Below are positions 34,461 through 43,091 of a stretch of DNA of 64,000 nt, piece after piece. The notes beneath the pieces are model-generated. The model was not told the origin of the DNA. It made no database searches and worked only from the letters and a program-made list of their open reading frames with translations. The number at the start of each line of letters is the position of its first letter. Within the stretch, counting starts at the first letter, position 1. This stretch comes from Bradyrhizobium sp. AUGA SZCCT0283 (GTDB lineage Bacteria > Pseudomonadota > Alphaproteobacteria > Rhizobiales > Xanthobacteraceae): assembly GCF_018130385.1 (NCBI RefSeq), contig NZ_JAFCLU010000023.1, forward strand, positions 59,085 to 123,084. Direction: 5' to 3'. Both the position numbers and the translations under genes were made by a program.

Positions 34461-36193
34461 TTCACTGCCGCTGGCTCCGCTGTCTTGTAGCCAACCACCA
34501 CGAGTTGGCCGGGGACGAGTCGTCCATCGCTGGCGTTCACCTCGACATAGCCACCGGTTGAAAGCCCCGGTTGTACGGTGACGTATTCCTGCTTGCCGCC
34601 ACGATCAACCAGCACGCGCGAGGTTCCGTCGGCGGCTAGCGACACCGCACTGGCCGGGACCGCGGTGACCGCGCCCTTTGACGTTTCGATGGGGATCGTC
34701 AGCCGGACGGAAAACCCTGCCAGAAGCACAGGCGTGGTCTCGACCTTGACCCCGAGATAGAAGTGGTAGCCGTCTACGCCGCGCGTACCGGGCGTGTTCG
34801 CCACCGTCTCAACGATGCCAGTTGCCTTGATCCCGAGCGCCTGCTCGTCGATCGCAACCTTCATCCCGGGCTTCACCAATGGCGCGGCCTCAAGCGGGAG
34901 CTGCGAGTCGATGCTGAGCTGGTTGTCCGTCACGCTCATCACCGGCCCGGAAGCATTGGCAGCGACCGCAGCGGTCACCTCGTGGACCCGGATCGGAAGC
35001 GACGGGATGAAAACGACCTCGTCCGCCGGCACCTGCACGCCAAGCTTGGCGCGCGCCGCCGCGAGTTCACCGGCGAGTCGTTCTGCGCGTTCGGTTGCGA
35101 CCTTGACGTCAAATTCGGCGAGCGACTGCTGTTCCTGCGCCGCACGCACGCTACGCTCGCCTTCCAGCCGGGCCGCCTTCACTGCTCCCTCGGCAACCCG
35201 GATCCGTTCCTCGGCCAGCGCTGCCTCGCGCGCCGCGGTCTGAATCGCCAGATCGGCTTCCAGCTTCGCCTTGCGCTGCGCGGCACGCGCCACTTTGAGT
35301 TTGGCCTCAGCCGCGGCACGCGCCGTTTCGGTCTGGCGCGGATCGAGAACGATCAGCGCACGATCGGCGACTTGCGTGGCGACGTCGGCACTGGCCGCAG
35401 TCGCGGAATGCGCGGCCCGTGCGCGTTCGGTTTCAAGCGCAAGCGATTTTCCGGCGCGCGCGTCCGCCAGCTGGCGGTTGTCGCCAACGCGTGCCGCGCT
35501 GTCGAGAGAAGCCTGGCGCGTGTTCTGCTCCGCGATGGCCCGGGCGGCGGCAACCGCTTTCACCGCTGTTTCGCGCGTGGCCTCCGCCGCGAGCTGGGCG
35601 CGCGCGGCATCCGACCACTCTCGTTCGAGCGCCGCGACGGCAGCGCGCTGTTCGCGCGTCGGTGCGAACGGATCCCATCCGGCCTTCTTATACATGCGCT
35701 CGACCGCGGCGGATGTCTTCTGATCGTAATTGCCATCGACTGTGCCCGGATCGAAGCCAAGACGAGCCAAGGCTTCTTCGAGCTGGCGGACGTCGCCGCC
35801 GCTCGTTCCAGGCGCCATGTCGCGAAAAGCCGGGGCCGCGCCGCTGAGGACAAAGACCGGACGGCCGGATGCGGATAGAATCACCTCGCCTTCCCCAAAG
35901 TTCGTATTGGGTCGGGGCAGCGACGAGATCAGCCCGACGCCGCCCTTGACCGTCGAAGGCGCGATCGAAATCGGCTGCGGCAGTCCGAAACGGACCGTGC
36001 CGCGGGTGACCACATCGGAACTCAGTACACGCGACTCAACAGGGACGAGGATCGGGGATGCCTCGGGGGCCGCGGTGCGAGCCGCCATTTCTGCCGGCGA
36101 CTGGATCCTCGAACCCATGTACCAGGCGCCAAGCGCCATGCCTCCAACCACGCCCAGAATGGCCCAGAGAATATTTACGCGTTTTTTGAACAT
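34457..36193 (-). CDS. Periplasmic adaptor with peptidoglycan-binding-like domain and long coiled coil
   Basis: 578 residues. N-terminal membrane anchor (ILWAILGVVGGMALGAWYM), then a PG-binding-1-like segment (GGDVRQLEEALARLGFDPGT, then VDGNYDQKTSAAV). A very long Ala/Arg/Glu-rich coiled coil follows (about 190-400), then barrel domains ending with VPASAVSLAADGTSRVLV. This is the HlyD/MacA-like class that links an inner-membrane pump to TolC. The hairpin is unusually long, of a size that could reach far across the periplasm. It is coupled to the MacB-like gene by a 4-base overlap and probably serves it. Confidence 0.83.
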   Translation of the reverse strand: MFKKRVNILWAILGVVGGMALGAWYMGSRIQSPAEMAARTAAPEASPILVPVESRVLSSDVVTRGTVRFGLPQPISIAPSTVKGGVGLISSLPRPNTNFGEGEVILSASGRPVFVLSGAAPAFRDMAPGTSGGDVRQLEEALARLGFDPGTVDGNYDQKTSAAVERMYKKAGWDPFAPTREQRAAVAALEREWSDAARAQLAAEATRETAVKAVAAARAIAEQNTRQASLDSAARVGDNRQLADARAGKSLALETERARAAHSATAASADVATQVADRALIVLDPRQTETARAAAEAKLKVARAAQRKAKLEADLAIQTAAREAALAEERIRVAEGAVKAARLEGERSVRAAQEQQSLAEFDVKVATERAERLAGELAAARAKLGVQVPADEVVFIPSLPIRVHEVTAAVAANASGPVMSVTDNQLSIDSQLPLEAAPLVKPGMKVAIDEQALGIKATGIVETVANTPGTRGVDGYHFYLGVKVETTPVLLAGFSVRLTIPIETSKGAVTAVPASAVSLAADGTSRVLVDRGGKQEYVTVQPGLSTGGYVEVNASDGRLVPGQLVVVGYKTAEPAAVK

Positions 36194-36335
36194 GCCGTAA
36201 TCCTCCCCGCCACTGGCAGCGCACAGGCCTTCTTCGCGAGGAGCAATACGTCGGCCTTCGTCATGCGATGCCAGGAAAGGAGATTACTCATCGTCGCCGC
36301 TCTGGGGAAGTATGGGTGTGGAAGTCCTCACCGTC

Positions 36336-37205
36336 TTATTGCACCTTCCGGGAGAACAGCTCCTCCTGGATCTTCTCCTCGATCGGCTTCAACATGTCCT
36401 CCGACATTTTGAAGCTTTTGGCTGCCACCAGGCGCTCGAAATCCTGTAGTTTCCGCAGCGCGGCCTTCTGGTCCGCCGACATCTTGGAGACCAGCAGCTT
36501 GCCCCCCTCGGTCAGCGCGCTGAGCCGGTTCCGCAGGTCAGGTTCGATTTCGTCTGGGTGACCGTATTCGAAGCCGACCTTCTTCATCTCGCGCTGCCAA
36601 GACTCAAGCGCGGCCTTCATGCGCGGGTCCTTGTTGATCAGCGCGTCTTGGGGATTGTAGTGGCTGGCCTTCAGCTGGTCGGGCTTGAACGTTTCAGTGA
36701 GAGCCTTGCGCGTGCAGCCACCGGTCCGCGACAAATCCTCGATCTCTAAAGCAACCGCGAAGGTGCTGCTCAGGTCATCTCCGAGCAACGCACGATTGTA
36801 AGCGACCTGATCTGCGGAGGAAAGTTTACGGAAAATTTGCACATTGCGGTCGCCGAGACCAACACGGGCGGGGTTGTAGCCGGTTGATAGCTGAGGCGGC
36901 AAACCCGTATAGAAGGTTGATACGCCAAATCCATAACGACTGACGAACTCCTCCTCGCTGAGGCCCGGGAGCGATTTGTCCGCCGACATGCCCGCCCGCA
37001 CCGTGTTGTGGTCGGCCGCGATGTATTGGAAGCCCTGATCGGCCATGCAACGCGCGATGAGCTGCTCCGTCTTCTCGATTGCCTGAACCAGCTCGCGCGG
37101 CGACATGCCGAACTCCTCGGTGCCAAGGCCCTTCGGCGCCTGTGCCGCGGCCATCGCCGGCGCAAATAGAACGGCGAACAAACCCGCGCAGATCGTTTTT
37201 CTCAT
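36336..37205 (-). CDS. Exported protein of unknown function
   Basis: 289 residues from the ATG at 37205, which has GGAGGGG nine bases upstream; the open frame continues to 37256. Signal peptide MRKTICAGLFAVLFAPAMAA. The mature protein has ELVQAIEKTEQLIARCMADQ then GFQYIAADHNTVRAG and many charged helices. The CMADQGFQY pattern recalls small secreted proteins of actinobacteria, but I cannot name a family. It sits between the PepSY gene and the adaptor, inside the efflux operon. Confidence 0.75.
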   Translation of the reverse strand: MRKTICAGLFAVLFAPAMAAAQAPKGLGTEEFGMSPRELVQAIEKTEQLIARCMADQGFQYIAADHNTVRAGMSADKSLPGLSEEEFVSRYGFGVSTFYTGLPPQLSTGYNPARVGLGDRNVQIFRKLSSADQVAYNRALLGDDLSSTFAVALEIEDLSRTGGCTRKALTETFKPDQLKASHYNPQDALINKDPRMKAALESWQREMKKVGFEYGHPDEIEPDLRNRLSALTEGGKLLVSKMSADQKAALRKLQDFERLVAAKSFKMSEDMLKPIEEKIQEELFSRKVQ

Positions 37206-37252
37206 GACGCTATCCCCTCCAATCATGAACCTCGTCAGGATGGCATCCCATC

Positions 37253-37549
37253 TCATTCGGTGCCGATAACCTTTCCGGACTCCATGTCGACGAGGACGTC
37301 CTTCTCGCCCTGATCCGGCGACTGGATCTCGACAACGTAGACATTCTTGCCGCGCTTTCGTTCAATCGTCACGTCGGTGACTTTTCCGGGGACCTGTTCA
37401 AGCGCAACCTTCGTCGCCTGCTCTTTCGTGATCTTTGCCCCGGCCGGCGCACGCTCAGCGGCAGGAGCTGGCTGTTGCGTCTGCGCGGTGGCCATCGCCG
37501 CCGCTAGGAGAAGGATGGCGGGCAGGCGCGCGTGGATCGTTCCCTTCAT
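37253..37549 (-). CDS. Exported PepSY domain protein
   Basis: 98 residues from the ATG at 37549 (AGGAAGGG upstream). The open frame reaches 37801, but the upstream part is not protein-like and overlaps the neighbour. Signal peptide ending AAAMATAQ, then one PepSY domain (ITKEQATKVALEQVPGKVTD through VYVVEIQSPD and VLVDMESGKVIG). PepSY proteins bind or inhibit peptidases, and others act as small periplasmic sensors or metal-linked proteins. Its presence in a pump operon is in line with PepSY genes next to metal efflux systems. Confidence 0.83.
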   Translation of the reverse strand: MKGTIHARLPAILLLAAAMATAQTQQPAPAAERAPAGAKITKEQATKVALEQVPGKVTDVTIERKRGKNVYVVEIQSPDQGEKDVLVDMESGKVIGTE

Positions 37550-37691
37550 GGCAATGTCCCTTCCTGAAAAGAAACCACATAGAGTTCGCATTTCGCCTTC
37601 GCCGCGCGCCTGTCCACCAAGACGCGAGTTCCTCCCCGGATCGCGCAGCCTCGGCGCGTAAACTCGGAGCGTCGGCTCGGTCGAGATCGGT

Positions 37692-38390
37692 TCATCGCGC
37701 CCTCGCCGTCGTGAAGCTTGCTTCGATGAAGGACCGGTTGCCGTCCTTTGCGACGGTCCCGATCGCGAATTTGTAGGCCTTTCCAGCGCCCAGGAACCCA
37801 TCAGGCACCGTGAAGGATCTCGCCGAGCCCGGCAGCAGGGCCCGGATTTCGTAAGCCGAGCCGGTTTGCTCGATCACGATGGCGCAGGCGTCGATCCCCT
37901 TCGGCACGGACCATTTCAGGGTGAGAGCGGTGACGGGTACGTCCTTCTGGTCCGGCCGCGGATATTCGAATGCGGCCGGTTCGGGGAACACATGGCTCAA
38001 CTGCGCCTCGCCGCGCAGGCTCGCCCCCTTGGTCGTCGTTCCCTCAAAGCGATAGGCGCCCGCCGGGAAATCGGCACGCACGATCCCGTCGTCATCGGGC
38101 TCGGGCGATTCGAGCGTGAGGCTGCGAACTCCCAACTTCGAGTCCGGCGATCTAAGGTCGATCACCGTGCGCGCGCCGGGCGCCATTACTTTCAGCGCCG
38201 CGAGCCCATCCGTGACACCGGTTACATCGAACCGGATCTCGGCATCGTGGTCTTGCACGTTACGCTCAAGATAGACGGAGAGCTTTTCGAAGCGACCATC
38301 CTCGGCCGAGGCTCCCGCCAACGGATAGGCCATGGCGAACAAAGCGCCAGTGGCGGCAATCCAGCCGTTGTGGCGATGCATGGTGTTCAC
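37692..38390 (-). CDS. Exported beta-rich protein of unknown function
   Basis: 232 residues from a GTG at 38390, supported by GGGAGG six bases upstream. Signal peptide ends AYPLAGASAE. The mature protein reads as beta-sandwich (VIDLRSPDSKLGVRSLTLES, FPAGAYRFEGTT, VTALTLKWSVPKGIDACAIV), possibly with a fibronectin-III-like second half. No family is recognised. It belongs to the minus-strand efflux operon. Confidence 0.7.
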   Translation of the reverse strand: MNTMHRHNGWIAATGALFAMAYPLAGASAEDGRFEKLSVYLERNVQDHDAEIRFDVTGVTDGLAALKVMAPGARTVIDLRSPDSKLGVRSLTLESPEPDDDGIVRADFPAGAYRFEGTTTKGASLRGEAQLSHVFPEPAAFEYPRPDQKDVPVTALTLKWSVPKGIDACAIVIEQTGSAYEIRALLPGSARSFTVPDGFLGAGKAYKFAIGTVAKDGNRSFIEASFTTARAR

Positions 38391-38466
38391 ATCAGCCTCC
38401 CACAGATACTCCTACCGGTTCTGGACCAGTCGGACGCTTCGCCGGCACGCCCCTACAGGGCCATAC

Positions 38467-39372
38467 TCATTCGGCCTTGGCATTTGCCGCCCCCTTCATC
38501 TGTTCGGCGGGCGGCGTGCGACCATAGAGGTAGGCGCGCTTCTCTATCTCCAGGGCCTCGGCGCGGGCCTTGGCCAGCGCATCGGGGGTGAGCTTCACGA
38601 TCTCGGCCAGCTCAAGGGTCTCTCGCAGCTTTTCGCCCTTTCCCCGCCACCCGACTTTGATGTAGCCCACACCGGGTGCGTAGTACTTGAGCTGCTGGGC
38701 GTCCGGGCCTTCACCCTTGCTGCCCTCCACGATCACCAGCACATCCTTGTAGCAGCCGGCCGGGACACAGACCCTCTGACCTGCTTTTTCTACCGTTGCG
38801 CGATCGGTCCAGTTGAACGGAGGCGGCGCGTAGCCCTGGGAGTAGCTGGGGGTCCCCGGCCGCGGGTCTGCCTTCATCATGATCCCTGGACTCGAGCCAT
38901 CCATGCCGGCGATCCAGGCGCTTCCGCCCTTGAAGTCCCCATCTTCGTATATTTCAACCAGCTCACCCAGCAGCCAAACGTTGCCATCCTTGTCCTGCGC
39001 GAAGAAAACGATCTCCGATTCTGCCACCTTGCCGTCCTTGTAGTCGACGTCCCACACAACGACCGTAGGCACGCCGTTGACGAGCTTGGTGAGGTCCGTG
39101 ACGATCTGCACCACGCGAGCGGGAACGCGCTTCTCGTCCTCCTGGGTGAACCCCTTGTAGACCAGCTGAGTCCCTGGCTGCAGCGGGAACCACTTGTTGT
39201 CGACGTTGGCGGAATTATCGAAATTGTTGCGATCGAACGCTTCGAGCGTGTCCTCGGCAGCCTTGCTCTTCTGCGCCAAAGCGCCGCCGCTGGACAGTCC
39301 GAAACAAATGAAAACCGTAAGCACGGCCAGGGCCTTTGTTCTCTGACACAATCTTATCGCTGCTTGTGCCAT
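38467..39372 (-). CDS. Exported protein of unknown function in the RND operon
   Basis: 301 residues. The ATG at 39372 has GGAGGAG seven bases upstream and avoids overlap with the pump gene. A signal peptide (ALAVLTVFICFGLSSGGALA) is followed by NFDNSANVDNKWFPLQPGTQ, WLLGELVEIYEDG, CVPAGCYKDVLVI and YYAPGVGYIKVGW. This pattern is seen in secreted beta-sheet proteins annotated only as hypothetical. It directly follows the second RND gene and may be a periplasmic accessory protein (inference). Confidence 0.72.
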   Translation of the reverse strand: MAQAAIRLCQRTKALAVLTVFICFGLSSGGALAQKSKAAEDTLEAFDRNNFDNSANVDNKWFPLQPGTQLVYKGFTQEDEKRVPARVVQIVTDLTKLVNGVPTVVVWDVDYKDGKVAESEIVFFAQDKDGNVWLLGELVEIYEDGDFKGGSAWIAGMDGSSPGIMMKADPRPGTPSYSQGYAPPPFNWTDRATVEKAGQRVCVPAGCYKDVLVIVEGSKGEGPDAQQLKYYAPGVGYIKVGWRGKGEKLRETLELAEIVKLTPDALAKARAEALEIEKRAYLYGRTPPAEQMKGAANAKAE

Positions 39373-39391
39373 CCTGGACTCCTCCCAACTT

Positions 39392-42300
39392 TCAGACACT
39401 CCCCGAGACTCGTACCGCTCCCGGAACAGTCAGACTCTCCGTCAGCGCGCCGGTACCGCGACCGAAACGAAGATAGAATGCAGGCAAGATAAACAGGTTG
39501 AGCAGCGTCGATGTCACGAGGCCGCCCAGAATGACGACCGCCATCGGATATTCGATCTCGTGGCCCGGCAGGTCGCCGAAAATGATCAGCGGCAGGATCG
39601 CGAGCCCGGCGGCGCCGGTCGTCATCAGGATCGGCCGTAACCGCTCGCCCGCGCCGCGAAGCACGAGCCTCATGCCGAACGGCTCTCCCTCATGGCGTTC
39701 CAGATGCTGGAAGTGGTTGATCATGATGATCCCGTTGCGGGCGGCGATGCCAAGCACCGTCAGGAACCCGACCAGCGAGCCAAGGGAAATCACGCCGCCC
39801 GCCAGCCACGCCGCCAGCACGCCGCCGACCAGCGCTGAAGGCAGGGTCAGGAAGCTGAGCGTTGCTAGCCGCCAGCTGTTGAAGGACTGTTGCAGAAGTA
39901 CGAAGACAACGGCGAGCGCCAGCACGGCGAACAGTTCGAGCCGCCTGCGGGCGGCACTCAGTTCCTGATATTCTCCTTGCAGCACTGCGTAATAGCCGAG
40001 CGGAAACGACAATTTCTCCAAACGAGCCTGCACGTCGCTGGCGACTGCGCCGAGGTCGCGGCCCTTCACATTCGCCTCCACGTCGATCCGACGGGAACTC
40101 GCCTCACGCTTGATGACGTTTGGCGTCGGCCGAATGCTGACATCGGCTACTTCCGCCAGCCGAACGCGCTGCCCGGTTGGCGTGTTGATCAGCATCTCGC
40201 GGACCGAGTCCAAGCTGTGGCGGGAGGCCGGTGACGTCCACACGTGCACGTCGTAGGTGCGGCCACCGGTGAAGATATCGCCGACCTCCTCTCCGGCCAT
40301 GAGGGTCGCAGAGGCGCGCCGGACATCGCCCGGCTTCAGACCGTAGCGTTGTGCTTCCTCCAGCTTCACCGTCACCTGAATGTGCGGTACTTCGACCATC
40401 AACTCCTTGTGCAGATTGACGAGATTCGGAACGTCCGCGAGCGCCGCGCGGACCTCCTCCGCCTTGTCCCTGAGAACGTCGAGATCGGGGCCGAAGATCC
40501 GGACGACGATCTCCTCGCCGGCGCCGGTCAGCACCTCGCGAATGCGTTCCTTCAGATAAGTCTGCACATCGCGGTAGAGGCCGGGATAGCCCTCCACCAT
40601 TTCCTCGATCCTGGCATGCGTCTTGTCGTAGTCAGCGTCCCTGCTGATGCTGATCCAGTTCTCCCCGAAATTGACGCCGACGACCTCGTCGGCGGCGAAG
40701 GCCTGGCCGATGTGTGCACCGAAATTGCGTACGCCCGGAATGGCGCGCAGTTCCTTGCTTGCGCGCGTGGTAATGCGCAGCATCTCGGGAAGCGACGCGT
40801 CGGGGGTGGTGACCCAGTGCATCAGGAAGTCGCGCTCTTTGAACGAAGGCAGCAGCGAGTGGCCAAGCAGCGGCCAAACAACGACCCCCGAGAGCATCAC
40901 TATTCCAACAGCGATATAGGCCATGCGTGGAGCTCGGGTAACGCGTTCCAGCAAGGGCGCATAATGGCGCAGCAGCCAGACGATGACAGGTGATTCACGC
41001 CCTTCGAGTCGCGCGCCGCGCAGCAGGATCAGGCAGAGCGCCGGTGTCACCGTCATCGCCGCAACGAGCGAGGCCGAAATCGCGAGCACATAGGCGGCAA
41101 TCAGGGGCTTGAAGAAGGATCCGGTCAGGCCCTGCATGAACAGGACGGGCACGACGGCGGTGACCACGATGAGGGTCGCGTAGACGATCGGCGCGCGCAC
41201 CTCGAGAGAAGCGTCCAGAATGATGCGCGCCGTGCTTCGCGCGTCTCCCGCGCGCCGCGCAAGACGAAGTCGCCGCATGATGTTCTCGACGTCGAGGATC
41301 GCATCGTCGACGACAACCCCCAACGCGATGACGAAGCCCGCCAGGGTCATCGTATTGACCGTGGCGCCGGACGTGAACAGGACGAGACCGGCAGCGAGCA
41401 GCGATAGCGGAATGGCAATGATACAGACAATCGCGGTACGCCACTCGTAAAGGAAGATCAGTATGATTCCCGCGACCAGCAGGCAGCTCAGCAACAGTGC
41501 CCAGGACAGGTTGTGGATCGAATCCTCGACGAAAGTCGCCGGCCGGAAGATCGTGGTATCGATCTCAACCCCTGGCAAGCCGGGCTTCATTCTCTCCAGC
41601 GCTTCCTCTACCCCACGGGTAACAGCGAGCGTGTTGCCCCAGGGAAACTTTTCGACGATGAGCATGAGGCCTGGACCGTCGTTGATGACGGCATCGCCAA
41701 TCATTCCCTGCGGCGCATAGACAAGATCGGCCACATCGCTGAGCAACAGCGGCGGTTTCCCGGCCAAGTGGGTTACCGGCACCCTGGCGAGAGTCTCCGG
41801 CGTAACGCCGGAGCCGACGAAACGAAGCTGGAAACGCTGATTAGGCGTTTCGACGAAGCCGCCGGTGCCGATATGCGCGCCACGGGCATAGCGCAACAGG
41901 CCAACGTCGAGGGCATCGGAAACCGCCTCCTGCACCTGGTCGAGCGTGACATCCGCGGCGGCCATCCGCTTCGGGTCAACCATGACCTGGAGCATCTTGA
42001 GTTGCTCTCCCCAGATCGCGATGTTTGCAACGCCGGGCACCCCAAGCAGCCGCTGCCGGATCGTCCAATAGGCGAGCATCGACAGGTCCATCACGGACTT
42101 GTCTTTCGAGGTAATGCCGATCTTCATGATCCGGCTGGTAGAGGACAACGGCGGCATCATGAACGGCGGTGCTGCCCAAGTCGGCAGGCTCTTGCTCGCG
42201 AGGGCCATCCGCTCACTGACCAGCTGCCGCGCCCGGATCCCGTCTGCGCCCGACTTGAAGATCAACAGGATTGAAGATAGTTGCGCCACCGACTTCGAAC

Positions 42301-42547
42301 GCATCACGTCAATGTCCGGGACGCCGTTCAGCGCGTTTTCCAGCGGCACCGTGACGAGTTGCTCGACTTCGGCCGATGAAAGCCCAAGACAGATGGTCTG
42401 GATCTCGACCCGCGGTGGCGCGAATTCCGGGAATACATCCACGGGTACGTCTCGCAGGCGCGCGAGGCCAAACCAGGTCAGCACCACCCCGAGGGCGAGG
42501 ACGAGATAGCGAAAGCGCAGACTCGAACCAATAATCAGCCTCATCAT
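39392..42547 (-). CDS. HME-type RND efflux pump, second copy
   Basis: 1051 residues from the ATG at 42547 (GGGGGA upstream; a TTG at 42592 is less likely). The CusA/CzcA-like pattern includes DVPVDVFPEFAPPRVEIQT, then EVEQLVTVPLENALNGVP near the N-terminus, and VVVDDAILDVENIMRRL in TM4 with both proton-relay aspartates intact (about 411-412). TM10 has GIAARNGIIMINHFQHLERH. Twelve membrane segments and two periplasmic domains are visible. HME pumps expel metal cations; the specific ion is not predictable here. The two-base or longer gaps to its neighbours show one operon with the first RND pump and the minimal adaptor. Confidence 0.88.
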   Translation of the reverse strand: MMRLIIGSSLRFRYLVLALGVVLTWFGLARLRDVPVDVFPEFAPPRVEIQTICLGLSSAEVEQLVTVPLENALNGVPDIDVMRSKSVAQLSSILLIFKSGADGIRARQLVSERMALASKSLPTWAAPPFMMPPLSSTSRIMKIGITSKDKSVMDLSMLAYWTIRQRLLGVPGVANIAIWGEQLKMLQVMVDPKRMAAADVTLDQVQEAVSDALDVGLLRYARGAHIGTGGFVETPNQRFQLRFVGSGVTPETLARVPVTHLAGKPPLLLSDVADLVYAPQGMIGDAVINDGPGLMLIVEKFPWGNTLAVTRGVEEALERMKPGLPGVEIDTTIFRPATFVEDSIHNLSWALLLSCLLVAGIILIFLYEWRTAIVCIIAIPLSLLAAGLVLFTSGATVNTMTLAGFVIALGVVVDDAILDVENIMRRLRLARRAGDARSTARIILDASLEVRAPIVYATLIVVTAVVPVLFMQGLTGSFFKPLIAAYVLAISASLVAAMTVTPALCLILLRGARLEGRESPVIVWLLRHYAPLLERVTRAPRMAYIAVGIVMLSGVVVWPLLGHSLLPSFKERDFLMHWVTTPDASLPEMLRITTRASKELRAIPGVRNFGAHIGQAFAADEVVGVNFGENWISISRDADYDKTHARIEEMVEGYPGLYRDVQTYLKERIREVLTGAGEEIVVRIFGPDLDVLRDKAEEVRAALADVPNLVNLHKELMVEVPHIQVTVKLEEAQRYGLKPGDVRRASATLMAGEEVGDIFTGGRTYDVHVWTSPASRHSLDSVREMLINTPTGQRVRLAEVADVSIRPTPNVIKREASSRRIDVEANVKGRDLGAVASDVQARLEKLSFPLGYYAVLQGEYQELSAARRRLELFAVLALAVVFVLLQQSFNSWRLATLSFLTLPSALVGGVLAAWLAGGVISLGSLVGFLTVLGIAARNGIIMINHFQHLERHEGEPFGMRLVLRGAGERLRPILMTTGAAGLAILPLIIFGDLPGHEIEYPMAVVILGGLVTSTLLNLFILPAFYLRFGRGTGALTESLTVPGAVRVSGSV

Positions 42548-42605
42548 CGGAAAAAATCCCCCACTCAGGCCGAAGCCGCCGTGGAAAAACAATTTCGACG
42601 CGCAG

Positions 42606-43091
42606 CTAGTGACCTACCTTCACCTCGGTGCCGAAGACCTGAGGAACTCCGGCCGCAAGCACCTTCGTGCCGGCGGGAGGCCCGTCAGTCAGGTACACGT
42701 TGTCGCCCTTGATGGTATCGATCACCACCGCGCCGCGAGCGAAGGTCAGCGGATCGGCGCTGATATAGACCCACGTCTTTCCGGTCAGGTCGTAGAGAAC
42801 AGAAGCATAGGGCACGATCAGGCGGCCCGACGGATCGGCGCGCACCTCATCGATCACGACACCGAGCCGTTCAGCCGCTTTCGGCGTGAGCGTCACCTTC
42901 ATGATCTTTGCGTCACTTGTGGCCTCGACGCGAGCGGGCATGACCTTCTTGACTGCCGTCTCGGCGGCCAGTGCTGATGCACAGGGGGCTACAAGGCACG
43001 CGGTAAATGCCGCGACCATCAATACGGTGATGCGGGCAATGAGACGTCCCTCCCTTTCGAAGGCTTTCGAAGTGAAGCGCGCGGCAGTCAT
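42606..43091 (-). CDS. Minimal RND adaptor-like protein (membrane-proximal domain only)
   Basis: 161 residues. After a signal peptide (MVAAFTACLVAPCASALAAE), VTLTPKAAERLGVVIDEV, VPYASVLYDLTGKTWVY and VLAAGVPQVFGTEVKVGH match the membrane-proximal and barrel parts of CzcB/CusB-type adaptors. The lipoyl and coiled-coil hairpin parts are absent, so alone it could not bridge to TolC. It lies between the two RND genes, overlapping the stop of the first (ATGA). It may be a truncated adaptor that still docks to the pump, or a regulator of it. Confidence 0.75.
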   Translation of the reverse strand: MTAARFTSKAFEREGRLIARITVLMVAAFTACLVAPCASALAAETAVKKVMPARVEATSDAKIMKVTLTPKAAERLGVVIDEVRADPSGRLIVPYASVLYDLTGKTWVYISADPLTFARGAVVIDTIKGDNVYLTDGPPAGTKVLAAGVPQVFGTEVKVGH

